DNA of 24,172 nucleotides, taken from contig CAQFOZ010000034.1 of the NCBI GenBank assembly GCA_948788915.1, forward strand, positions 1-24,172, in the 5' to 3' direction. Within the stretch, counting starts at the first letter, position 1; each line of letters starts with the position of its first letter. The position numbers and the translations under genes are program-made. Shown one piece after another: positions 15,946 through 23,004 of this stretch. The notes under the pieces are model-generated. The model was not told the origin of the DNA, ran no database searches, and saw nothing but the letters and a program-made list of their open reading frames with translations. The stretch is from an uncultured Muribaculaceae bacterium. Lineage in GTDB: Bacteria > Bacteroidota > Bacteroidia > Bacteroidales > Muribaculaceae.

Positions 15946-16491
15946 TTACTCTGCGGATTCTTCTGTAGCTGCGGTCTCTGCTGTTTCAACCTCGAGAGCT
16001 GCTTTGGCAGCTGCCTCTTCTGCTGCAAGCTTTTCAGCCTTTTTCTTAGCTACCGCCTCTCCTTTTACACGGTTCTTTTCAGCCTCTGCCTCATAACGTG
16101 CTTTAGCGTCTTCAGCAGCCTTTGCCGCATTTTTAGCCTTAAACGCATCAACCGCTTTAGAACGGTCGGCCTTCCATGCCTCAAAGCGACGTGTTGCCTC
16201 ATCTTCTGTAAACGCGCCTTTCTTAACACCTCCACGAAGATGCTTCATAAGCATTACACCCTCTTTGGAAAGGATTGAACGAACTGTGTCTGTTGGTTGT
16301 GCACCAACCTCTACCCAATACAAAGCACGGTCGAAGTCTAAACTTATTGTAGCAGGATTAGTGTTCGGATTATAAGAACCTATCCTTTCAATAAATCTAC
16401 CATCACGTGGTGCCCTGCTATCGGCGACTACAATTGGATAGAAAGCGTAGCCCTTGCGGCCATGACGCTGCAATCTGATTTTTGTTGCCAT
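15946..16491 (-). CDS. rpsP: 30S ribosomal protein S16 with long C-terminal extension
   Basis: A 181-residue protein. Residues 1-85 are a standard S16 (MATKIRLQRHGRKGYAFYPI, DSRAPRDGRFIERIGSYNP, GAQPTDTVRSIL), which helps assemble the 30S body. The remaining 95 residues are a charged, alanine-rich, probably helical tail (AKAAEDAKARYEAEAEK and AEEAAAKAALEVETAET). Most bacterial S16 are 80-90 residues, but this kind of extension is common in Bacteroidetes. It stands alone with its own promoter and terminator rather than with rimM and trmD as in Proteobacteria. Confidence 0.97.
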   Translation of the reverse strand: MATKIRLQRHGRKGYAFYPIVVADSRAPRDGRFIERIGSYNPNTNPATISLDFDRALYWVEVGAQPTDTVRSILSKEGVMLMKHLRGGVKKGAFTEDEATRRFEAWKADRSKAVDAFKAKNAAKAAEDAKARYEAEAEKNRVKGEAVAKKKAEKLAAEEAAAKAALEVETAETAATEESAE

Positions 16492-16557
16492 AAACTTTGC
16501 CGGTTTATTGTGTTGAATAATTAATATTTATGAAATCCCCTCACGGAATTCCAAACG

Positions 16558-16588
16558 CAAAATTAATTCAATTTCCACTTTCTACAAA
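16558..16588 (-). promoter_or_regulatory. Promoter of rpsP
   Basis: On the minus strand TTTG (16585-16588) and TAATTTTG (16558-16565) are 19 bp apart, an exact fit to the consensus. The leader would be about 60 nt. Confidence 0.8.
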
Positions 16589-16592
16589 GTAT

Positions 16593-16626
16593 TTTGCATT
16601 TAATTTTACAATATTTTATAAATTTG
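16593..16626 (+). promoter_or_regulatory. Promoter of the exonuclease/phosphatase-family gene
   Basis: TTTG (16593-16596) and TAAATTTG (16619-16626) are separated by 22 bp, one longer than the usual limit. The -33 element lies 4 bp from the -33 of the divergent rpsP promoter, so the two polymerase sites overlap back to back. The ATG follows 20 bp after the -7 element. Confidence 0.6.
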
Positions 16627-16646
16627 TACTAAATAAGAAGTAGAAT

Positions 16647-17564
16647 ATGAAACGGTATATTTTCTCTTTTATACTTATGATGTGTATCGGTTTTGCAAAT
16701 GCATCCGAACTCACCATGGCTACATTTAATTTGAGGAATGACAACAAAAGCGATGACGAAAAAGGTAATGGCTGGGCAATACGCGGAAACTATTGCGCCG
16801 ACATGATACGTTTTCACGGCTTTGATATATTCGGCACTCAGGAATTGAAAAAGAATCAGATTCAAGATATGCTCATGCGCCTACCAGGATACGATTATAT
16901 CGGTGTGGCTCGAGATGATGGCAAAGAGAAAGGAGAATACTCTGCCATATTTTATGATACGGAGAAAATAGAGGTGCTTGACCAAGGTAACTTCTGGCTT
17001 GCGGAGGATACAACATATCCTCATTTAGGATGGGATGCTGTATGCATACGAATATGCACCTGGGGAAAATTTAAAATTAAGAAAAACGGATTCACTTTCC
17101 TCTATTACAATTTGCATATGGATCACCGCGGAGTAAAAGCAAGAGCCGAGAGTGCCAAATTAATTCTAAAAAAAATCAAAGAGCTGCCTGAAAAAATCCC
17201 CTTTATATTAAGTGGTGATTTCAATGTGGATCAAACAAGCGAATCATATCTGCTTTTAAATAACTCAGGAGTTGTAAAAGACGCATATGAACTTGCCGAA
17301 TTCCGTTATGCTCCCAATGGAACATTCAATGGATTTAAGACGGATCGTTTTGCCGACAAAAGAATAGACCATATCTTCCTTACCAACGAATTCAAGGTCA
17401 AGAAATATGGCATACTTACTGACACCTACCGTTCAGAACGGACATCAGAAGAAACAAAGGAGATTGCAAAAGAATTCCCTAAAGAAGTAAATCTATACAA
17501 GAATATCGCCCGCACCCCTTCTGATCATTTTCCGGTGGTACTAAAACTTGAAATCCCTGATTAA
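16647..17564 (+). CDS. Secreted endonuclease/exonuclease/phosphatase family protein
   Basis: A 305-residue protein with a signal peptide (about 1-19, FANA/SE) and one EEP domain with all usual catalytic motifs. These are TFNLR (N28), GTQE (E66), YNLHMDHRG (H157), SGDFN (D191, N193), RIDHIF (D241) and PSDHFPV (D293, H294). The family includes nucleases, sphingomyelinases and phosphoinositide phosphatases that use Mg2+; the substrate cannot be told from sequence. Similar single-domain secreted EEP proteins are frequent in Bacteroidetes. It lies 53 bp before prfA on the same strand with no terminator between, so read-through is possible. Confidence 0.92.
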   Translation: MKRYIFSFILMMCIGFANASELTMATFNLRNDNKSDDEKGNGWAIRGNYCADMIRFHGFDIFGTQELKKNQIQDMLMRLPGYDYIGVARDDGKEKGEYSAIFYDTEKIEVLDQGNFWLAEDTTYPHLGWDAVCIRICTWGKFKIKKNGFTFLYYNLHMDHRGVKARAESAKLILKKIKELPEKIPFILSGDFNVDQTSESYLLLNNSGVVKDAYELAEFRYAPNGTFNGFKTDRFADKRIDHIFLTNEFKVKKYGILTDTYRSERTSEETKEIAKEFPKEVNLYKNIARTPSDHFPVVLKLEIPD

Positions 17565-17617
17565 GGAGCCTCTGACACAGAAAAAAAACAAAACGAGAAT
17601 TTAGCAAAAAAAATATA

Positions 17618-18727
17618 ATGGCTGAAAATTCATTACTCAACAGACTTGAAGGTCTTGACGGCCGCTTTGAAGAGATATCTACACTTATCACAGATCCGGC
17701 CGTTCTGGCTGACCAGAAAAGATATGTGAGACTATCAAAAGAATACAAGGATCTTGAAAATATAATCAAGACACGAAACGAGTATAAATCCAAAATCGAA
17801 GTTATTGCCGAATCCAAGGCAATTATTTCCGGTGAAGAAGATGAGGAGCTAAAGGCTCTTGCTCGTGAAGAAATGGATGAAGCAGAAAAAGTCCTTCCTG
17901 AATTGGAAGAAAAAATTAAGCTTCTGTTAATCCCGGCAGATCCTGACGACGTAAAAAATGCAATGGTTGAGATTCGTGGAGGCACAGGCGGTGACGAAGC
18001 TGCCCTCTTCGCCGGGGATCTCTTCCGCATGTACCAAAAATACGCTGAAGCAAAAGGCTGGCAGCTTGCAGTATCTTCTGTTTCCGAGGGAGCCGCAGGA
18101 GGCTTTAAAGAAATCATATTTAATCTGTCTGGTAATGATGTATACGGAACAATGAAATATGAAAGTGGTGTCCACCGAGTACAACGCGTTCCCGCCACAG
18201 AAACCCAAGGCCGTGTGCACACATCTGCCGCCACAGTGGCAGTCCTGCCCGAGGCTCAGGAGTTTGAGGTTGAAATTCATGAAGGAGAAATTAAATGGGA
18301 CACTTTTCGTTCTGGCGGCGCCGGGGGACAGAATGTAAATAAAGTTGAATCAGGTGTCCGCTTACGATATAATTGGAAGAATCCAAATACAGGCAAAGTT
18401 GAAGAGATTCTTATTGAATGTACCGAAACCCGTGACCAGCCAAAAAATAAAGAGAGAGCTTTGGCTCGCCTTCGCACATTCATATATGACCGTGAACACC
18501 AAAAATATCTTGATGACATAGCGTCAAAAAGAAAAACTATGGTCAGTACGGGTGATCGTTCAGCCAAAATCCGCACCTATAACTACCCACAGGGGCGAAT
18601 TACAGACCACCGCATCAATTATACCATCTACAATCTCCCTGCCTTCATGGACGGAGACATACAAGGCTGCATAGATTCTCTTATCGTTGCTGAAAATGCT
18701 GAGAAATTAAAATCAGCGGAACTATAG
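17618..18727 (+). CDS. prfA: Peptide chain release factor 1
   Basis: A 369-residue protein that ends translation at UAA and UAG. The codon-reading tripeptide is PAT (192-194, in VQRVPATETQGR), the RF1 type rather than the SPF of RF2. The peptidyl-tRNA hydrolysis loop is SGGAGGQNVNKV with GGQ at 236-238. The N-terminal helices (1-110) are complete. No programmed frameshift is present, as expected for RF1. Confidence 0.97.
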   Translation: MAENSLLNRLEGLDGRFEEISTLITDPAVLADQKRYVRLSKEYKDLENIIKTRNEYKSKIEVIAESKAIISGEEDEELKALAREEMDEAEKVLPELEEKIKLLLIPADPDDVKNAMVEIRGGTGGDEAALFAGDLFRMYQKYAEAKGWQLAVSSVSEGAAGGFKEIIFNLSGNDVYGTMKYESGVHRVQRVPATETQGRVHTSAATVAVLPEAQEFEVEIHEGEIKWDTFRSGGAGGQNVNKVESGVRLRYNWKNPNTGKVEEILIECTETRDQPKNKERALARLRTFIYDREHQKYLDDIASKRKTMVSTGDRSAKIRTYNYPQGRITDHRINYTIYNLPAFMDGDIQGCIDSLIVAENAEKLKSAEL

Positions 18728-18772
18728 GAACTGTATAATTTTAACATTCGACAATAATCTATATTTGTTTCT

Positions 18773-18855
18773 ACATGTTTTAATATGTGAAACATGTTAA
18801 GTAAGTATAAATCTGATTTGAATACTTACTTAATCCATTTATTCACATATTAAAA
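18773..18855. repeat. Nested and mutually exclusive hairpins in front of a small membrane-protein gene
   Basis: The outer arms TTTTAATATGTGAA (18778-18791) and TTCACATATTAAAA (18842-18855) are 14-bp perfect complements. Nested inside, TTAAGTAAGTAT (18797-18808) and ATACTTACTTAA (18822-18833) are 12-bp perfect. A competing hairpin, ACATGTTT (18773-18780) with AAACATGT (18790-18797), uses part of the left outer arm. The right outer arm ends 9 bp before the ATG at 18865, so folding could hide the ribosome-loading region. Confidence 0.75.
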
Positions 18856-18864
18856 TTTAATGCC

Positions 18865-19050
18865 ATGTATATTCTCTCAATTATCAGCTATGTAATCGGA
18901 GCTATTCTCCTCGGCATATCATGTTTTACAATAAGTGTGTCTGTCACTTGGTGGCTTGGTGGTATTGCAGTCTTTTTCCTTATTCTCGGGTGTGTTTTCC
19001 AATACAATGCATCAAAACATAAATACTCAACCCGTCACAGACACAATTAA
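18865..19050 (+). CDS. Small membrane protein of 61 residues, unknown function
   Basis: The protein has two hydrophobic segments (about 3-27 and 29-46: LSIISYVIGAILLGISCF and WWLGGIAVFFLILGCVF) and a basic tail (KHKYSTRHRHN). I recognise no family. Support for a real gene comes from the ATG start, the membrane-protein composition, the structured leader immediately upstream and a strong terminator 40 bp downstream. The tail would probably face the cytoplasm. A small stress-related membrane protein or a hydrophobic toxin-like peptide are both possible; nothing in the sequence decides. Confidence 0.6.
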   Translation: MYILSIISYVIGAILLGISCFTISVSVTWWLGGIAVFFLILGCVFQYNASKHKYSTRHRHN

Positions 19051-19090
19051 ACAAAACAGATATTTATAAGTTTATAAAAGCGCATATAAA

Positions 19091-19130
19091 TAAAAACCTT
19101 TTGCAATAGATCTATTGCAAAAGGTTTTTA
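19091..19130. terminator. 40-bp perfect palindrome, bidirectional terminator overlapping the murU-like gene end
   Basis: TAAAAACCTTTTGCAATAGA is followed directly by its exact complement. As RNA it gives a stem of about 17-18 bp flanked by A and T runs on both sides. It ends the small membrane-protein transcript on the plus strand and the minus-strand gene, whose final codons and TAG stop (19112-19114) lie inside one arm. Confidence 0.9.
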
Positions 19131-19861
19131 CTTATAAAACTTTCCGCCTGTTCTATGGCTGATGGCTTGCCGATGTCAAGAATTTCCAAAGAATCATCCC
19201 TGAGTGCACGAATCTTTAAGCTGCCAAATCCGGAAAGTAGAAAATCCATAATCGGGAATGAAATTCTTCCAGTAAATTGTGAATACTCTTCAAGCTGCTG
19301 AAGCGCATAAGATCCCATAACATATATTCCACTGAACGCCAACTCTAAGTTCTTCTCCGGTAAGACATCCGTAATTTTTCGGAAATCATCCGTTATCAGA
19401 TTATGCCAGCCACATAAATCTCCGGACTTGTCAAAAATCAGCTTTCTACTGGAATTTCTTTCACAAACAAGTAGTGTGATATCATTCGCCTCGTCAAGAT
19501 GTTTTTTATATAGCTGATGCAAATCAGCTGTAGAAAGGATGTCCACATTATGCACAAGCAAAGCTTGATCATGTACATGCGAAGAAGCACGAATTATTCC
19601 TCCTCCGGTGTCAAGAAGCATATCAGATTCATCACTGATAATAATATTTACCCCAAAGTCATGTGTTTTTATAAACTCTACAATTTGACCGGAGAAATGA
19701 TGGACGTTTATAATTATGGTTTCAAAGCCCTGATCGGACATCAGATTGATGACCCGCTCGAGCATCGGGACTCCATTTACGGGAACTAAAGCTTTCGGAT
19801 GTTCCAACGTCCATGGGCGCAGTCTGGTCCCAAGACCGGCTGCCAGAATCATTCCTGTCAT
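19112..19861 (-). CDS. MurU-like nucleotidyltransferase (sugar-1-phosphate uridylyltransferase family)
   Basis: A 249-residue Rossmann-type nucleotidyltransferase. The N-terminal signature AAGLGTRLRPWT...HPKALVPV (7-28) binds the nucleotide and metal. DTGGGI (84-89) matches the ETGGGI segment of Pseudomonas MurU, and HNVDIL (D107) supplies a metal ligand. MurU converts MurNAc-1-phosphate plus UTP to UDP-MurNAc. Assignment to MurU rather than another sugar-1-phosphate nucleotidyltransferase rests on length, DTGGGI and the partner: its ATG overlaps the stop of the upstream AmgK-like kinase by 4 bp (ATGA). The last residues (KNLLQ) are encoded by one arm of the terminator palindrome. Confidence 0.85.
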   Translation of the reverse strand: MTGMILAAGLGTRLRPWTLEHPKALVPVNGVPMLERVINLMSDQGFETIIINVHHFSGQIVEFIKTHDFGVNIIISDESDMLLDTGGGIIRASSHVHDQALLVHNVDILSTADLHQLYKKHLDEANDITLLVCERNSSRKLIFDKSGDLCGWHNLITDDFRKITDVLPEKNLELAFSGIYVMGSYALQQLEEYSQFTGRISFPIMDFLLSGFGSLKIRALRDDSLEILDIGKPSAIEQAESFISKNLLQ

Positions 19862-21366
19862 ATCAGTCTGCTTATTTTTTGTTCCCTGTGAATAATTTTA
19901 ACTGCAACGTCCGGGAATTCTCTCTTCAATTCATTTGCCAACTTCTCTGCACAGTAAACAGAGCGGTGCTGCCCTCCTGTACATCCGAAGCCCACCTGCA
20001 GGTTACTGAAGCCTCGTCTAAGATATGTCTGAACAGAAGGAAGAATCAATTCTTTCGCTTTACTGACAAATGCAGTTACCTCTCCTTTTGATTCGAGAAA
20101 ATCGATAACCTTCCTGTCCAATCCTGTTAAACTTTTGTATTCCTCATATCTTCCCGGATTGTGCATTCCTCTGCAATCAAACATAAAGCCACCCCCATTG
20201 CCCGTGAAATCATCCGGATACCCTTTCTTGTAAGAGAAACTGAACACACTCACAACCAACTCGCGATTGGTAATATTTTTAAACCTGAAATCATCACATA
20301 TTTTTTCACATACTCGCTTCAATTCCCTATATTCGTCGGCTATTCCCGTTTTAATCACAGCTGAAAGGTTTTCTAACGCTTGGGGTATGCTCTCTATAAA
20401 ATGAGATTTCTTTTCTACCAGACCCCTGAATCCATATGCCCCAAGCACCTGAAGAGTTCTGAAAAGGACAAATCTGTTAACAAGATTAATTCGTGCATCT
20501 CTGTTCTGAGGGAAATAGCCTGTCGGAAAGTGTGAAAGATACTCCTCGATCATCCCATAGCGGAAATCATCCGGGAACTTAGCTTTTGCCTGCCACAAAA
20601 AAGAAACAGCATCGTAAATTGCAGGACCTTTTCGACCACCCTGAAAATCAATAAACCACGGCTCATTGTTTCTTATCATCACATTGCGGCTTTGAAAATC
20701 ACGAAACATAAATCCATTGAATCCGTTATTCTCACATAGCGAATCGGCAAAAGCTTCAAAGTCATCTTGAAGCTTCTCTTCATCAAATATAACTGCAGAC
20801 GGCTTTAGGTATTCATATTTAAAATAATTCAAATCCCAAAGAGCCTGACGGAGACAAAAAGGATTATATTCCGCACTATCATTCCACAAATGCCGTTCCA
20901 CCTGCTGCATTTCTGCAAGCTTCTTTAGAGTCGCACTAACCAATTCTCTGACCGACAATGCAACTCCCGGTATCTCTACACTTGCGTCCGGATTCGTCCT
21001 GTCTCCTTTCAAGATAATATCCATTAAAGACAATTTCCCGAGATCTTCTTGAATATAGTTCAAGTAATCTGGCGTGCGCAAATAAATCTCCGGTACATTA
21101 ATACCCCGTGATCTGAACACATTCCCAAGATTAATGAATGCTCTACACTCCCTTTCGTCATCTCCTACTGTACCGATACACCCGACAGAACAACCGTTTA
21201 ATGATTCTAATATTTCTGGATTCTCTTCTTCGCAACCATTAAGACGATAATACTTCCTATTGCTACCCGAACCGGGAAGCTTGACAACCGATTTCGGCAT
21301 ATCATTGAAATATTCTCTGAAAAGATTTGAAAGGACATCTACATCCACATCTGATATATGCAGCAT
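19858..21366 (-). CDS. Fusion: AmgK-like sugar kinase (APH fold) + RapZ C-terminal domain
   Basis: A 502-residue cytoplasmic protein. Residues about 1-345 are an aminoglycoside-phosphotransferase-fold kinase. They show a glycine-rich nucleotide loop (KLPGSGSNRKYYRL, 29-42), the catalytic loop FRDFQSRN (D223, N228) and the metal-binding FIDFQGG (D240), close to the HRDF and IDFQ forms of AmgK, the anomeric MurNAc/GlcNAc kinase. Residues about 365-502 match the C-terminal domain of RapZ: VVSVFSFSYKKGYP, FDCRGMHNPG, TGLDRKVIDFLE and GFGCTGGQHRSVYCAEKLA. In E. coli that domain binds glucosamine-6-phosphate and small RNAs and controls GlmS. The P-loop N-terminal domain of RapZ is absent. The kinase stop overlaps the MurU-like start, so the two act together. 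Confidence 0.9.
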   Translation of the reverse strand: MLHISDVDVDVLSNLFREYFNDMPKSVVKLPGSGSNRKYYRLNGCEEENPEILESLNGCSVGCIGTVGDDERECRAFINLGNVFRSRGINVPEIYLRTPDYLNYIQEDLGKLSLMDIILKGDRTNPDASVEIPGVALSVRELVSATLKKLAEMQQVERHLWNDSAEYNPFCLRQALWDLNYFKYEYLKPSAVIFDEEKLQDDFEAFADSLCENNGFNGFMFRDFQSRNVMIRNNEPWFIDFQGGRKGPAIYDAVSFLWQAKAKFPDDFRYGMIEEYLSHFPTGYFPQNRDARINLVNRFVLFRTLQVLGAYGFRGLVEKKSHFIESIPQALENLSAVIKTGIADEYRELKRVCEKICDDFRFKNITNRELVVSVFSFSYKKGYPDDFTGNGGGFMFDCRGMHNPGRYEEYKSLTGLDRKVIDFLESKGEVTAFVSKAKELILPSVQTYLRRGFSNLQVGFGCTGGQHRSVYCAEKLANELKREFPDVAVKIIHREQKISRLI

Positions 21367-21390
21367 ATCGTATAAAGTAGTTTTATGCTA

Positions 21391-21428
21391 CAAAGTTAAT
21401 AAACGTAACGCATTTTTTATTAACTTTG
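21391..21428. promoter_or_regulatory. Symmetric divergent promoter between the kinase-RapZ gene and pgk
   Basis: CAAAGTTAATAA (21391-21402) and TTATTAACTTTG (21417-21428) are perfect 12-bp complements, each ending outward in TAACTTTG, the same -7 element used by both tRNA promoters. Neither has a TTTG at 19-21 bp, so the -33 parts are weak. The pgk ATG lies about 57 bp downstream and the kinase ATG about 25 bp downstream on the other strand. Confidence 0.7.
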
Positions 21429-21484
21429 CAATATCTCATTGAAGAAAAAAATGATAAATAAACCCAATAAAATAAGATAAAGCA

Positions 21485-22735
21485 ATGGCTAAAATCGAAG
21501 ATTTTAATTTTAAAGGCAAAAAAGCCATCGTGAGGGTAGACTTCAACGTACCTTTGGACGAAAATGGCAACATTACTGACGACACCCGTATCCGCGGAGC
21601 TCTTCCGACATTGAAGAAGATCCTTTCTGACGGAGGTAGCCTGATTCTCATGTCACACATGGGCAAACCCAAAGGGAAAGTGAATCCCAAACTCAGTCTT
21701 GCACAAATTCGTGACGCAGTAGCAAAAGCTCTTGGCACAGATGTTAAATTCGCACCCGATTGTGCAAAAGCATCTGAAGCTGCGAAGGAACTCAAGCCGG
21801 GTGAAGTTCTGTTACTTGAAAACCTTCGTTTCTATCCTGAAGAAGAGGGAAAACCTGTCGGTATAGACAAAGCGGATCCCCAATACGACGAGGCTAAAAA
21901 AGCCATGAAAGAAAGTCAAAAGGAATTTGCAAAGACTCTTGCAAGCTACGCTGATGTTTACGTTAACGATGCATTTGGCACAGCCCACCGCCGTCATGCT
22001 TCAACAGCAGTAATAGCAGGCTACTTCGATCAGAATGACAAAATGCTTGGATTCCTGATGGAGAAAGAAGTGAAAGCAGTTGATAATATTCTGAAAGATA
22101 TAAAACGTCCGTTCACAGCAATCATGGGCGGATCAAAAGTGTCAACAAAAATAGGAATTATTGAAAATCTGATGGACAAGGTTGACAACCTGATTCTTTG
22201 CGGAGGTATGACATATACTTTTGCAAAAGCAATGGGTGGAAACGTTGGCAAATCTATCTGTGAGACAGACAAGCTCGATCTTGCCCTTGACATCATGAAA
22301 AAAGCCAAAGAAAAAGGAGTGAATCTCGTACTTGGCACAGATTGCGTTGCTGCAGATGACTTCAACAACAATGCCAACACACAGATATGCTCCGTAATGA
22401 ACATTCCGGATGGATGGGAAGGTCTTGACGCAGGTCCGGACTCAATAATTGCATTCCGCAATGTAATTGTTCCAGCCAAAACAATCCTTTGGAACGGCCC
22501 CGCAGGAGTATTTGAATTTGACAACTTCACAACCGGTTCCAAAGCTATTGCCGATGCCATTGTAGAGGCAACCAATAATGGAGCGTTCTCTCTTGTTGGA
22601 GGAGGTGACTCTGTTGCTTGTGTCAACAAATTCGGTGTTGCCGACAGCGTATCATACGTTTCCACTGGAGGTGGCGCGTTGCTTGAGGCAATCGAAGGGA
22701 AGACTCTGCCCGGAGTTGCAGCGGTATCTGAATGA
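21485..22735 (+). CDS. pgk: Phosphoglycerate kinase
   Basis: A 416-residue glycolytic enzyme that makes ATP from 1,3-bisphosphoglycerate and ADP. Signatures are VRVDFNVPLDENG (17-29), LMSHMGKPKG, ENLRFYPEE, VNDAFGTAHRRHAS, MGGSKVSTKIGI, NGPAGVFEFDNF and VGGGDSVACVNKFG. The length is near the usual 390-420. Codon choice is more even and GC-richer than the flanks, in keeping with high expression. It is followed by an unusually long perfect hairpin. Confidence 0.98.
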   Translation: MAKIEDFNFKGKKAIVRVDFNVPLDENGNITDDTRIRGALPTLKKILSDGGSLILMSHMGKPKGKVNPKLSLAQIRDAVAKALGTDVKFAPDCAKASEAAKELKPGEVLLLENLRFYPEEEGKPVGIDKADPQYDEAKKAMKESQKEFAKTLASYADVYVNDAFGTAHRRHASTAVIAGYFDQNDKMLGFLMEKEVKAVDNILKDIKRPFTAIMGGSKVSTKIGIIENLMDKVDNLILCGGMTYTFAKAMGGNVGKSICETDKLDLALDIMKKAKEKGVNLVLGTDCVAADDFNNNANTQICSVMNIPDGWEGLDAGPDSIIAFRNVIVPAKTILWNGPAGVFEFDNFTTGSKAIADAIVEATNNGAFSLVGGGDSVACVNKFGVADSVSYVSTGGGALLEAIEGKTLPGVAAVSE

Positions 22736-22753
22736 CGATATTGAAATTAATAC

Positions 22754-22816
22754 ATGCTATTTTATCGAAAACGGATTGTCGCATTACGTGACAATCCGTT
22801 TTCGATAAAATAGCAT
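22754..22816. terminator. 27-bp perfect hairpin downstream of pgk
   Basis: The arms 22754-22780 and 22790-22816 are perfect complements of 27 bp around the 9-nt loop GCATTACGT. It starts 18 bp after the pgk stop, where a terminator is expected, but the stem is about twice the usual length and no T-tract follows. It could be a terminator, an mRNA 3' stabiliser or a repeat element. Confidence 0.65.
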
Positions 22817-22845
22817 AACGAACATTAATTTTTCACAGTCGATTG

Positions 22846-22875
22846 TTGTTTTAATCAAAATAAATTGTAATTTTG
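22846..22875 (+). promoter_or_regulatory. Candidate promoter of exbB
   Basis: TAATTTTG (22868-22875) is a good -7 element and GTTG ending at 22848 is a one-mismatch -33 with a 19-bp spacer. The leader to the exbB ATG would be about 120 nt. Confidence 0.55.
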
Positions 22876-23004
22876 CAAAGCATACCCTGAAAAAACTCTC
22901 AATCGAAGGTCCATAACAGGCGTAGCAATAAATATACTATAGAAATAAAAACATAAATCTAAATATTTTTAACATTAACAAACTAATTTAAAATCAGAAC
23001 GATT

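Noticed and set aside
15946..16210. 95-residue charged, alanine-rich tail on S16
   Set aside because: It looks odd beside E. coli S16, but similar tails are usual in Bacteroidetes, so it is not novel by itself.
17618..18727. Possibility that the release factor is RF2 with a programmed frameshift
   Set aside because: The codon-reading motif is PAT, the RF1 form, and the frame is continuous.
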